The notes beneath the pieces were generated by a model that saw only the letters and a program-made list of their open reading frames with translations, made no database searches and was not told the origin of the DNA. A DNA stretch of 64,000 nucleotides from assembly GCF_023278565.1 (NCBI RefSeq), contig NC_064676.1, forward strand, positions 434,001 to 498,000, in the 5' to 3' direction. Positions 26,351-38,411 of the stretch are shown in pieces. Position numbers and translations under genes: made by a program. The DNA comes from Colletotrichum lupini. Its lineage: Eukaryota; Ascomycota; Sordariomycetes; Glomerellales; Glomerellaceae. Within the stretch, counting starts at the first letter, position 1. Every line of letters begins with the position of its first letter.

Positions 26351-27058
26351 AAAAATAGAAGTATTAAATAGTTTATTTAATATCTCTCTAATTAATAATA
26401 ATAGTATTCTATTTTTTTATATAATCTTATTAATCGCTTTATAATTAACGTAAAGTTATAGCTCTCTTCCTTTTTTAATATAAAAAAGATAGGTACTCTT
26501 ATTAGGCTTATAAAGGGGCGTATCTAGCCCCTAGCCTCTATTTTTATTAAATAATTATATAAAATCTCGAGCTTATAGTTTAATAATAAGTAAATAGGTC
26601 CTTAGGGAATAAGCGCTACGTCGTTTAGCTTAATATAGTAGTTATATAGTGCTCTATTTAGTAGCGAAATAGCTTTCTTTTTTAAAAATAAGTTATTAAA
26701 GTCTTAGTAACGTAGCTTCTAATCTTTAGCTATGCTTATTAATATTACGTTACTATTTATAGCTAAGTCAATTACGATATACGTAAGTATTACTAAAACT
26801 AAGTTATTTAATAGCCCCTTTTTTAAAGTATTTAAGTAAATATATCGTTTATAAATTAAATACCGCTACTTTTTTTATTTCTAACTAATTAGTAAGTTAA
26901 TATCCTCTAACTAAGGGAAACTAAGAATAAGCGTAAGCGCTATAATATTAGTTATTACGAAGTAATATAGCTATATTTTTATTATATAGTCGTTATTAGT
27001 AATTCGAAGCCGTAAGTAATAACTTTTTAGTATTTTTATTTATTTACTTTTTATATTT

Positions 27059-27258
27059 ACTAATGTAATGGATTCGGGATGCGGCCGGCGATAGGACGCC
27101 GATGACTCAGCGACCGGTGTACGGATCGCATTACGAAAGAACTTTTTAAGAAGTAGAGCCCTTACGAAGGACTCTGTAAGCTTTAGTCTTATAATATACC
27201 CATACCTATATTATAGCCTCGCTAGTTAAGTGCTCATAGCCTAATCTCTTATAACTAA
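27059..27258. mobile_element. Probable nested solo LTR or similar insert (27064-27253) with ACTAA repeats
   Basis: Within the RIP desert an island of ordinary composition starts abruptly at TGTAATGG (27064). Its first 75 bp are GC-rich and full of TG and CA. The island grades out by about 27253. ACTAA occurs at 27059-27063 and at 27254-27258, directly after TTATA, which could be a mutated TTACA end complementary to the TGTAA start. That fits a 190-bp solo LTR with a 5-bp duplication. ACTAA could recur by chance in such AT-rich DNA, so the right boundary is tentative. Confidence 0.45.
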
Positions 27259-28975
27259 CTATAGTAATAAGTAAATTCGTAAATTAATATTAAAGTTATT
27301 AAGTAGCCCGATACTAACTACGTTCCTTTTTATTTTTAAATCGATAAGGGCGCTTAGCTTCTCTTATACGTAATTTAAGTATATATAAATCGGGATATTT
27401 AAGCGCTACTCTTATTAATTATTAATTACTCTCTTTATTAAAATAGTATTTAAGCTCGTTATTAATCCGCGCTACTTAACTAAAACGAGGTCTAATTAAT
27501 AACTAGCGGCCTTATACCTCTTTTAATTATATTTATAGTATATAACGCTCGGGTAGTTATTAATAAAGTACTTAGTTTTATTATAATTATAATATTATTA
27601 ATATTACTCTTATAGTTATAGGTAATCCTTTATAATATAACTAGTTTTTTTATAATTATAATATATAGTATCCTTATTAAATAAGTTACGGCGTGTTTTT
27701 TACGTATTTAACTTATTAATACCCTAGTATTTTTTTATTAATTTATTTAAGTTTAAGTTAGAATATTACTTAGAGGACGTTTATAAGCTCCTTATTAATA
27801 GCGAGGATTATTTAATACGTTTTATTAATAATACTAGTTATAAATAAGTCCGCAAAAGTTCTATTTATAATATTATTACGAAACGTAGTTTAGGCCGTAG
27901 CTTACTTATTAATATAAAAATCTTTTATTTTTTTATTAAAATATATTCTAATTCTATTTCGAGCTTATTAATACGGCTAACGAACTCGTTAATTTTCTTT
28001 TTTTAGTTTTATAAAGCGCTATTTAGTTATATATTCACTACTATTCTTTAGTTAATAAGATTAAATAAGTTATTTTATAAAAAGGTCTTTAGTTCTTTTT
28101 ATATAACCTAATTTATTATAAACCCGGGGGTCCTTTAGTAGTTAAAAATATAGTATATTTAAAAGGTCTTTATATTACTACTTAAATAGCTAATTATATA
28201 TATTATTTTATTATAATCTATTTTTATTTATTAAGTTTATAAGTTAAAGTAATAGTAATAGTTAAAAAAGAAGCTTTATAAATCACGTACTAATTTATTA
28301 ATATATAATAAGTTAAGGAGGGATAGCGGTTTAAATATAAACGTTCTACTTATAGCGCTTATTTAAATTAAAAAGGAATTAATAAATAGGGGCTTAAGTA
28401 ATACGAACTTATTATTTTATTATTATTTAAGTAGCGCTTTAAATATAGCTTTATTTATTAAACTATCCTTAGTTTAGGGTTTACGTTCCTATTTATATTA
28501 AAACTAATATTTTAAGCTATTATAATTAAAACTATAACTCTTAATATAAGGGCTAGGCTATTTAAAAAGCTTTATAAGTATTTTAAATTTACTTATTTTT
28601 TATATAAGCGCTCTTTATATGTTATAATAAGGATTTCTTTTTTTAATTATCGTTCCTATTTTTATAATTTTATTAACTTATTACTTATCGTTTAGTTTAA
28701 GTATTAATAAGTAAGGGTAGGAGGTTTATTATTTTATTTAAAATTCGTTAATATTCTTAGTAATACGGTCTTTTTACGTTATTATTATATTATTTATTTT
28801 ATTACGCTTCGTTCTTATATTATTTATTAAAAAAGAGGTAATTCTAGGGGGTTTAATAAAAAAGAATCGTTTTTTTATTATTATTATAGCGTTAATTACG
28901 CTCTTTTATTATATCTCGTTTTTATTAATATTTAAACTTCTAGCCTAGTCTTTTTTATAAATAAAAATTTTAAAT

Positions 28976-29184
28976 TATTAATAAGTATATAATATAAAGA
29001 AAAAGCTTATAGAGGCTAACTACTATTAGGGTTTAAAAAATAAATTACTAAAATTTACCTTTCTCTCGAGGTATATTACTAGCGCTCTATATATACCTAA
29101 GCTACTCCTTTATTACTTAGTCCCCCTCTTTATACCCCCTAAGCTATCCCTTAACCAACGAGGCCTGACCGGCGAGGCCTAACA
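28976..29184 (-). repeat. Right LTR (5' LTR of the antisense element)
   Basis: It is 209 bp. Its left (inner) end is mutated (TGTTA to TATTA), whereas its outermost 35-40 bp (from about 29150) are unmutated and keep CCAACG, CCTGACC and the terminal CA. Confidence 0.88.
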
Positions 29185-29189
29185 TAAGC
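29185..29189. repeat. 5-bp target-site duplication TAAGC, right copy
   Basis: It immediately follows the terminal CA of the right LTR and equals 21642-21646. Confidence 0.85.
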
Positions 29190-29417
29190 TCAAGTTCAAG
29201 CCCCTCGACATCCGCGACCACACCAAGCACTAGCCAGACGAGCGTCCAATCGAGCACATCCTCTGCATCACAAGCTTCTTCCTCTGGGGCTCCATCCACA
29301 TCGCCTACAATATCTTCAACCACTGGGATAACAAGCACGGCCTCAACTTCTCAGATTACTGCCAGCTTTGTTCTCACTGTTTCCGTCTTGCCTGCCGCCA
29401 CTGCATCGGCTGGTTGA
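29190..29417 (+). pseudogene. Displaced 3' part of the WSC-domain gene
   Basis: Read in the phase left by the host codon AGC at 21644-21646, this segment is open for 75 codons to a TGA at 29415-29417. It continues the Ser/Thr-rich stalk (SSSSPSTSATTPSTS...) and ends in a moderately hydrophobic tail (SFVLTVSVLPAATASAG), possibly a weak GPI-attachment signal. It has no start codon of its own and is separated from its 5' part by the retrotransposon, so it is probably untranslated. Confidence 0.85.
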
Positions 29418-29715
29418 GTGGTATGATGTGTCAAAGGAAAAGGGGATGGCGCGAGACAAGCAGGGGAAAGACAGCAAACCAGTTGAGTACCCTTTGGCGT
29501 CGGGCATCTGAAGAGAAGTCTTTGTGGCGATAATTAAACCATAGAAATGGGGGTACGGACAATTCATGTAATTCAATTTGCTTGTAGCTGAAGAACAGCA
29601 CATAGTCAATAGTCAAGCAGAAAGGTATCACTGCTATGACCTTGTTGTCCCTAGGATTGTCGAGCGTATATTAGAAGCCGATCTTATCATTCTTACTTAT
29701 GTTATCCATGCTTGA
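29418..29715. other. Former 3' flank of the WSC gene
   Basis: About 300 bp with no coding signal between the displaced WSC-gene tail and a doubtful minus-strand gene. Confidence 0.5.
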
Positions 29716-30233
29716 TCATTCGAATCTTTGATTCTCATCGTTGGTACGGGGTCTATGATAGGTGTGGCCACAACATGCTTCGCAACGACATACGTTGAGC
29801 AGCTCAACCAGGTCAATTCCACTGAGATTAATTGAAGTAGGTACGTTTGATAATGTTGCGGTATTACGCACAGTGGTAATCACATCTTGAAACTGGACTA
29901 GACTAAATTCCACATAATTGAGAAAGTCGACAGGTATCAGTAAGTACTTGGATTGGTAAAGGCATTGATTCACGAACTTTACCTAGAAAAACATGTTGTC
30001 TTGATGACTCTACACGGCCTAATGCTTGGACGAAGGGTTTAAGTCGCATTTCATGCTTTTCAACTGGCCATGCAATCGAGTATTGCAACTTGATGATGGA
30101 AGATAGTGTAACAAGTTGTGTTTCCTGAGTAGTCACAGGCATTTACCGATGATTCGAGGCCAAGGGCTCTGTAAACATCATCAAGAGCTATGATATCCTG
30201 TAGGTCCCAGGAGCAGTCTCCTTGATCTTTCAT
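29716..30233 (-). CDS. Doubtful small spliced gene, 124 aa, unknown function
   Basis: Exons 30233-30147, 30088-29983 and 29897-29716 on the minus strand join in frame. Introns (58 and 85 nt) start GTAAAT and GTAAAG and end CAAG and CTAG; the second has a CTGAT branch-like motif. The predicted product starts MKDQGDCSWDLQDIIALDD, is hydrophilic, has no signal peptide, and carries a short Cys cluster near its end (CRCEACCGH). I recognise no family. Consistent phases and splice sites argue for a gene; small size, no domain and the nearby transposon argue for a fragment. An upstream exon is possible because a CACAG acceptor precedes the start. Confidence 0.3.
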
Positions 30234-33200
30234 ACCAGCTATTGAGGACAATATATAGCCTGTGACTTAGCATCGATCAATGTCTGTTTCATTCAAGTCG
30301 ATATTGTTGGAAAAGCGCTTTATTCCCCATATCTAGTAACGACCCCCTCCGTTCTTGGCGGAAATTGACTTTGGCAATCTCTACTCTAGAGAATTGTATC
30401 GAGCTCCATATGAATCATTGTACAACTCCTATTACGCTGTTGTGAAGAGTTGTGTAGCGGGCTTTCGATATCTCATCCAACCACAATCCAACACACTTGG
30501 AAACCAAAGACAACAGTCATTCAGCACAATAGTCGAACCTTGGAGAGATCAACAAAACAACCACTGACTCTCCGTTGCCATAGCATTATTCTCCCGCCGA
30601 CAACAGTCTCCCCATCGTAAGCGATCAACTGGGGAGAATGTTCGATGGATCCCCCTGAAATGAAGGAAATTCCCCGATTTGATCCACACGTGCGTGCTGT
30701 CTGCGAACCGGATCCGCCCCAAAATTTCTCAGCAGCACACGGACCGTCGACGGCCCATCGTGAACAAGCCTCGTGGGAAAGGGACAGGGCCCAGGGGACC
30801 ATGCATCGTTGGGCTGCGATGGGAGATTACGCAGTCTTACAACCCGACTCTACTGGGGGACGGGGGGCTTCAAGCAAAAACAGCAAGGGGGTTATTTGCC
30901 GCAGGTCTCGAATGTGACAAGTCGAATTTCTTTCTTCTACCTTGTTTATGAGAACCATGTGGATGAATGACTGGTTGCGGACTTCACGATGGCTTCATTT
31001 CCAAGGACAGTGATGCCACTGGAACGTCCACCGGTATAGCCGAAGCCCTGCACACCAACTTTTTACAACTTGGCAACGAAATGAGCACGGCTGCCAATAT
31101 CATGCTTCAAGGGGTGCACCGAACTTTTCTTCCCTTACCGAATCCTAGTTACCAGGTCACGAAAGTAAGAAAAGAATATGAGAAAGGCATAACTGTTCCT
31201 GATATCAGGTGGGCCCGGGAGTGTGGTAAGTTGCCGCGGACCCGTGGCGTAGCGGCGTGGGGGTCGCCCATGACGGTGTGTTGCATTCGGCTTAGACGAG
31301 CCATCACGGTAGGTGACATTTGTGACCGCACGAGAAACAGCTCGGTCAAGCTTTTTCACGGCGATGTGTTCTGGCTACCTCCCTGGCTGTTTTCCTGCGG
31401 GTACCTTCCTATTCGTGCCTTGATGTTCTCATGTCTTCGCGGGTCGTCGATGGGTAGCATTGATATCGGCCCTACGGCTAGTTTTGAAACCAAGACTTGA
31501 CGATGCGGCATAGTCACTGAAGCCCGCCCGGGTTGCAGATGAGACTGAGAGAGAGGTACACGCGTCAACGGATGGCAGTTGAGATGACAGCATCACATGT
31601 CGGATGCAATGTTGAATGCAGTTTCGAGATTGCGAACCTTGCCCTGAATCACGGCATGCTGTGCATGTTGGCCGTGTTGAGTCAATACTGCTGCAGCATC
31701 ACGAATCACCGATGACATGTTATCAAAGTTTTGCATCGCAGCAAGCCAGCATCTCACCCGTCGTCATGCAGCGTGCCGGTGACCCAAAAGGGGGTGGGAA
31801 GCAAAATAAAACAGCCCCCAAATGATGTTGGCCCTTTTGCCCAGCACAGCGCTCGTTTCAAGCTGAACTCTGACTTCTAGATCATCCAATGCCGGATGGC
31901 ACTTGGAAACGTGTGGTGGATGCTCGGCGCGGACTCACCCGCCGTTGACTAGACTGCAATGCTTCTCACCTACTGATACATACTTCCATCTTCAAGCTGC
32001 TGCTAAGTTAAGATAGTTCGGCCACATCATCAATGACCAGCCCGCAAAACAGAGTTTCTGTTTAGTCCGGCTGCAGCTTCCGGACCATCTGCGATGCTGC
32101 GATGAGAAGAAAAAAGTGGTTGACACACGAACCACCAGATGGTCCCGATACCGCCCTCGTTTCAGACGGGACGCGGCCTAAAGTGGACCATCACCGACCG
32201 GACGAAGTAGGTCTCATCTTATTTTAGGACTTGGGCTCTACCGACACAGTTTTTGTTTCCCTGGCAGGTCCAGGGCTCAACGTTCTGGAATCCGGTGGAG
32301 TTTTATGTAGCGGAAAATCTTATCGTGTGACAAAAAATTAGGACTTGGGAAATGGTCACAAGAAAGAGAGAAACTCCACTGTTGGGAGAGAGCCCTTCCC
32401 TCTATCCGTAGGGGTCTAGACAAACATGCCTCTTCATTCCCTTGCGCACATCACACCAGGGGCACCCGATAGGAGTTGTCGACAGGGTTTACGCCGCTGT
32501 GAAAGATGGAAAGTGCGAGGGGGCACGGATAGTCAAATTGCCATGTGTGTGGATCGGGAGCATTGGGCTGGAACTTTGAACAGGGCTTCCCGAAGGGTGA
32601 TGGATATCACGATCATGAGGCGAGGCAGAGATTTACGTAGTAAACCACAATTTGACAAACAATCAGTTGGATCAAAAGGATTTGGAGTCGTGAGGGGTTC
32701 CACGCCGCAGCAGAGGCGTGTCAGAGTACATTCTAGCCCCTGGATCCTGGCTTCAAGCTACAAAACCCATTCCTTCCCTCGGATCCTGTACCGAATGCAG
32801 CTTAATGGGAAGAGAGGGGAAAGACGGGATAGCTGCAGGACAGTCACAGTTGGGGCCCCGGGGGCGACTTTATTGTGGAATGGAGCAGTTTTTGGGGTTC
32901 CGCCGAGGAGGAGAAATGCGAAAAGGCGATGGCGCAGAGTGGTGGGAAACTCGGCCGGATCGTGAAAGTCTTTTTGGAGAAGAGGAGATGGGGACCTGAG
33001 GGGGAGAAAGAGAAAAAGAGGATATCTCGAAATATGGATCCAAGGCTCGGGATTTCCGGATTAGGGAAACCGAGAAGAGGGACGTGGAGGGGACGTGAAC
33101 CTGTGAAAGCTGAGTGAGTCGACGATGAGCGACAGGGGGCCCCTTTTTGTCATCACACGGACGAGCGAGACATAAGCTGGAACGGCCGATATATCCACTC

Positions 33201-36200
33201 CCGGCCGCCTAGCGGAGAGGTCAAGAAGAGTATCCGTACGGATAGGTAAAATGATTGAGTGTCCGTGGTTGGGAACCGACGAGTACGCGGGCTGAAGACG
33301 ATGGATTTCGGTACCTTGCGTAAGGAAACAGGCGAGGAAGGAGGAGCTTCGTCTTTGCAGCTTGCTTGGAATCAGCGGAATCCGGTGTAGAGCTTCTCAA
33401 GGCTTGAGAGGACGACTTGGAGCTTGGAGGGGTCACCCCATCTTCCTCCCGTCGCGGCAGGGCGGTCTAGAACGGCGGCCGAAACTCTTTTTTGCGGTGG
33501 GATGGATGGGGTGTGTGTGGACGGGTCTGATTCACAATGGTTGATGCTCCTCCCGGTTCCGGTGTCCCGGGCGGCACGGGAGGGCGGGCAAACGCATACA
33601 CGCAACGCACGGCACACACGCACGCACACACATCTGTGGTGTCAATCACGACTTAAGTTCGAACGAGATTGGCAATCTGTGTTGGCAACGTCGGTGCGCG
33701 GCATGAGTGATGGACGGCGCGCCGCATGGATGTTGTGATAGGGGGGTGCTTAGTAGGAGGGGGCCCAAAGATGGTGAACGGGCGTCACAGCCTCACTCAG
33801 GATAGAAACAGTAGATCGGTCATCGGTGGACATATCATGGTCGCGACCGTTGCCGTGGTAGTGTAGTGTAGTAGTTCTATCAGATACGAGGGTTACGCGC
33901 GTAGACTCGTAGCTTGTGCGGGGAGTTTTGCTGACCGAGGACAAAAGGTATGATAGATTGGATCGTTCGAATGACGAAGAACAACAAGTACCGACGACAG
34001 TGAACCTTGGGACGAATCAGGATCGCCAACTCAAAGTCAGATCACAATTCCAAGGAACGCTGTACAGATGTTCATGTGATAGTGGGGTCTGTTTTACATC
34101 ATCGAGTAAGGGTCGTTGTCCGTTCCGTCCTTCGTTCGAAGGGGACCCGGAAGATCAACGAGCCAGTTGGAAAACGGACAGCAGAGCCTCTCGAACGTAT
34201 CACTCTAGGTGGTGTCCTGTCAAGGACGCATATCAAAGAATAGCAACAGCAGAGAATGTGACGGTAGGAGCCAAGCTGAGTTTGGACATGGACCTTCGTT
34301 CGTCTCTCGCTAGGCGGAGTTAGTCGGCCATCCGGGAGGGTGGGAAAAAGGGGGGGCGTGTGGGATGGTCATGTTTTTGTCGATGCTTCACCGTTCTCCC
34401 CTACGTCATATAGTCTCGCCATGGCGCGTCGACCGGTTTTCGCAACCGCTGGCACCGGTGGCTCGGGATGGACGCAGGCGGCCGCGCGAGCGACGACAGG
34501 CGAGAGAGAGAGAGAGGGCTGCAGTGCTGCACAATTTTCTTTGCATTTTTTGCCATTGGCTAGGTTCCGCGCTTCGGATGTTTGGCCCGGGAGACAATGG
34601 ACGGACAGATGTGAACACTGCAGACTGCAGTCCGCATAGGGGCTAGCCAGCGCAGAGATGCTCTGCCAGATCGGGGGTTTCCATTCTAGCATACGCCACT
34701 CCAAGCCCAGCAATGACAATGCCCGCCCGCGGCGGCGTCAGGGGTGCCATGATGTTCGGCCAGGGAGCTGCCCTGATTGTTTCGTCTGTTTGGCTTTTTG
34801 GAGCCCTGGAGCTAGCAGGGGACGGAGGGGTTCCGATGGCAGGCTTCGGAGTCATGCGAGAGATGACAATTTCTGGAGGGGGAGTTTTTGTTTTGAGAGG
34901 TTCTTTTGTGAGAAATGAATGCGTGTGTGTTCGAATGGGACTGTTTCTGATAATCCATTACCCGCCCAGGTACGCCGTTGATGACGGGATGATCTCGAAA
35001 CGGGATGACACTGTGACACATGGTAAGTTTACAGAGAGTGAGAGTGATTGTCGTTCTGAGGCATTGCGGCGAAAAAGTTAAGATTTGGATGAGCGGTGAT
35101 CTTAGGGTAGAGCAGTTCGGTAGCAAATGATGTGTGTCTGAGCTGACACGAGCAGGTAATACTGGTACTGCCGAACAGGAGTGAGAGTGATGAGTGAAGA
35201 ATGAAAAGGAGCATTCCAGAGAGAAAACTCGTACCAAGGCGGCGAAATGACGACTACTGGAAAGGTTATGGCAAATGGCAAACGAAGTCTCGGTCGGGCG
35301 CATTCTGTTATCTCAATCGGCCCTACGAACGTCGAAGCAACCGATTGGGATGCAAGATTGGCTCATCGATCACATCTGCGACAGCACTACGGCAGTGGTT
35401 GCTTCTTCTTCATGTGCTCGCTGGCTAGCCATTCGTAGTTCTCTCTCACTCTCTAATCTGTCTGACTCTAGCCGCCGCCCGTGCTTGGACCTACCACACC
35501 TCCGAAGTGCTTCCCGTCCACACCCTCTCTAACCTCTCACAGGGAACATGGCTTGAACACACCCTCCCCCTTTGGGACCCTTTTAGGTGTCCTCAAGGCC
35601 CAGAACGGGCACCGGCGACGGGTCGACGGACCTAACAGACTATAGCGGAACGGCTAAGGTAAGTCAGATCGCGCCAGAGACGTTCTGTTGGGAACGCATG
35701 GAAGGAGTTGGGATGCCAATGCCCGTTAGCTTGAAAGGTTTTCTTCGTTCAACCCGTGGCTTTCGCAGTCTCTGGCAGGGGCTACTGCCGGAACATTGCC
35801 GGCCGGACTCGGTGTTCGCTGTTTAACAACGAGACTCTATATGAGTTTGACAGCATCTGAGTTTTCAAACCGCGTTTTCAATGTTCACAGAGAGACGCGT
35901 CCGTGGCGTTAAATTGGGTCTCTCTTGATAGTTTGAAGGCGAACTCATGCCGACGCCGGTGACACGGAAGCCTAGAAGCAGCTCATGTACGCTTTATGGA
36001 GATTAGTAAGAGATTGATGTGCGCACCTCACCTCCTTGACCCAAGTGTCCTCACAACGTTCTCGACTCCTGTGCTCCTGTCATTTCACACCTACAGATAC
36101 GGACAGTCAGACACACGGGGCTCTCCTCACCGTCGGCCGGCCCTTTCTCAGGTGAGAGAGGATTATCCGTACGAACTTGAAAAGAGCCAAGAGAGGTGCG

Positions 36201-38134
36201 GGTATGGCGCGCGTAAAAGACACAAGAGACTCGACTGATAACGACGACAGCGAGTCCACTGCGTCGTCTTGGTGCAGGCACGTGTGACGCGAGACAAGTG
36301 CGCTAAACAGCTCCAGACGGTCTGCGACTGTCGTGAGAAGAGGCAATGATGGGCGCCTGGTGGTACGAACAGCTTAGCAGAGCTTCACTTTAGGGCAAGT
36401 CGGAAGCGCAGGGCTTCGGCAAGCTGCGAAAGGGTACTCCGTAGAGAGGTGAGGGTGTTGGAGGGAGGGGGAAGAGGGGTGAGCTGATATGACGGCATGG
36501 GGGTCACCGACGCAGGCACTGGGGGTTTAGCTGGGCTGCACACACTCTCTTTTTACAGAGAATGCACAAAATGGACGGCTAAGGGTTCCTGGCAGGGATG
36601 GCGGGAACCTTGGAGGGCTGGAGGGGAGGGAGGGGTGGCATCTTGAAGGCTCAATCATGTCCTTCAGAGAATCTGACTTTGACGCTGGTGACCGAATCTC
36701 TCAGTTCTGTGTGTTCGTATGACTCTCACTCTCATCCAGTAGCATTACGCTCACTCGCCCTCTTACTCACTCATGTCTGTACACTCACTCACTCACTCAC
36801 TCACTCACAGTCTCTCACATCAAACTTTTCACTCACTGTAAGGTATCACTGTATCACTAAAAGAACGGGAAGGTGTGGCGGTCTTCGATAGGGGTTTCCG
36901 CGGCAGGATCCACTCTTTCTAGCACAATGCCATTTCTAGCGCAAGGGAAAAATCCTCGACGGCGGCAAGAGCTGCACACTAAGCAGGTACGTATCGCAGA
37001 GATACACAGGTACCTCTCGGCGCGTTCCCTTCCATTCTGCCGGTGCATTCTGCCTCAGGTTGCCTCTTCCCTCTATCTTGTCGCCTTTGCAAGCTCGCAG
37101 ACCGCCGCAAAGTCGAAACTGCATGGCAATATGCAAGCTGTTTGCACCAACGATTCAATGGTTCCGGCATAGCGATCAATAACATTACTCGACACACAGT
37201 TCCTCTTCTTAGCCACACACTCGATGCGGCTCGAGGCTGGAGCTTGCGCACTCTTATCGCCGAATCCACCCACCCGACATCGTCGACTCGAACTTCTCTC
37301 CACTTCTCTCTGACGACTGTTGTGGACCCTTCGTGTCTTTTTCTCGCTCGCCCTTCCATCCCTCACACGGCGTCCCCAGTCAGCGTGCCAGCACCCTCCA
37401 CTTCGCTCGCTCTCGCGCCCCGCCAGCCGAGAGAGTCCGTCTAGCTTGGCCAAGGTGCCATGGACGAGCAGCAGGGTCACAGCCCACTCTTCGTAGGGCC
37501 CGGCATGGCGAGGCGTGGGATTGTCAATCATTCATGTCCATGATGGGTGTGGTGACGGAGCGTGGGACCATGGGCGTGAACGTGGATATCGACGTCAAAC
37601 ATGGTTCAAGGTCAATCTTCTCCACCACCATTACAGACCACAGACACACAGCTGCAAATACTCTGTTTTCTACAGATGTACGGATACGCCGTGGCGTACA
37701 AGTGTATGGATATGGATACCACAGAGCAGAGCCGTCAATCTTGCGTGATAACGCAGAGGCGCACCAAACACGCCAATCCTCTAGCACCGGGGCCGAGAAA
37801 CACCACTACGGTCACTACGCTCCAAGCAAGGAACCGGCGACGAGTCGACTACGGGCCCGTGGAGCCTCCCGGTCTGCTCGTTGCCGTTTCTGTTGCTGTG
37901 TTTTCCTGGGATCTGCTTTCCTCCGCTCGATTCTCAGCTGTAGCTTCTCCAGTTCTTTCTCCCTTCTCCGTCTTGTGTTTTTCGCCATTCATTACGTCCC
38001 GTCTCTCCGCTCCTTCCGCCTGCTTTCCAAGCTTCTCGACTCCATTGATCATCCCCTCCTCGCCCTCCTCCTCTTCCTTGACCTCCTCCCACCCTCCAAA
38101 CCAACTTCAACTAGCTTTCCAACTTCCTCACATA
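30234..38134. other. 7.9-kb region without a supported gene
   Basis: Many overlapping short open frames lie on both strands, none with a domain or spliced coherence. Simple repeats include a CA-rich tract near 33597-33632, GA near 34501-34518, and a TCAC repeat near 36784-36808. The last 800 bp are increasingly pyrimidine-rich (for example 38045-38100) and probably form the promoter and leader of the Prm10-like gene. Confidence 0.45.
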
Positions 38135-38179
38135 ATGGCGCCTACTTTCCACGAGTGCTACCGCCGTGAGGTCCACTAA
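38135..38179 (+). promoter_or_regulatory. Upstream ORF (14 codons) in the presumed leader of the Prm10-like gene
   Basis: ATG at 38135 opens MAPTFHECYRREVH and stops with TAA at 38177-38179, 232 bp before the main start. It follows a long pyrimidine-rich tract typical of fungal transcription starts and has an acceptable start context (CATAATGG). It could reduce translation of the downstream gene if it lies in the transcript. Confidence 0.4.
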
Positions 38180-38411
38180 TGACACTACCCCAAGATAACG
38201 ACAACACTATTCATCCATCGATATCTGGATACTTGACTCGATATACCCAGAAAACCTGCATCTTCACCAGCAGCTCTAATCCATCCAATCACGACTATCT
38301 TGTATAGAGGCTCTTGTACCACCACCTGCGATATCTTTAAACTCAATTGAGGACAATCGAGCTGAATCAACCAACAGCCTGGAAACGGCGATCGTTTCCT
38401 CTTTAGACAAC

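Larger units (their letters stand above)
21647..29184 (-). mobile_element. RIP-degraded Gypsy (Ty3-type) LTR retrotransposon, 7538 bp, antisense
   Basis: Two 209-bp LTRs (21647-21855 and 28976-29184) begin TG and end CA where not mutated (TGTTA...TAACA) and are flanked by TAAGC. The interior is extremely AT-rich and almost lacks CA and TG dinucleotides while keeping CG, CC and GG, the signature of RIP (CpA to TpA). Relics of the polymerase survive on the minus strand: a decayed YLDD box near 26133-26160, preceded near 26225-26285 by a trace of the fingers/palm region with an NAPVTF match to the family's NAPATF, and followed near 25660-25740 by an RNase H-like DTSARAIS trace. This order gives minus orientation and a Gypsy-type layout. 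A purine-rich tract next to the left LTR on the minus strand (about 21856-21875) fits the polypurine tract. No intact frame remains. Confidence 0.9.

Noticed and set aside
21856..28975. Regularly repeated AT motifs that could suggest a centromere or CRISPR-like array
   Set aside because: The AT richness is explained by RIP of a retroelement with readable LTRs and polymerase relics; there is no regular spacer structure.
30967..31500. 177-codon + strand open frame
   Set aside because: Begins with a plain ATG but shows no domain, and minus-strand frames overlap it across the same span.
32426..32965. 179-codon open frame on the + strand
   Set aside because: Arg/Ser-rich with no coding bias, homology or splice support; several frames are open at once.
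37333..38179. Long overlapping open frames upstream of the Prm10-like gene
   Set aside because: They run through a pyrimidine-rich leader, give Ser/Leu/Pro/Phe-rich products, and show no domain.
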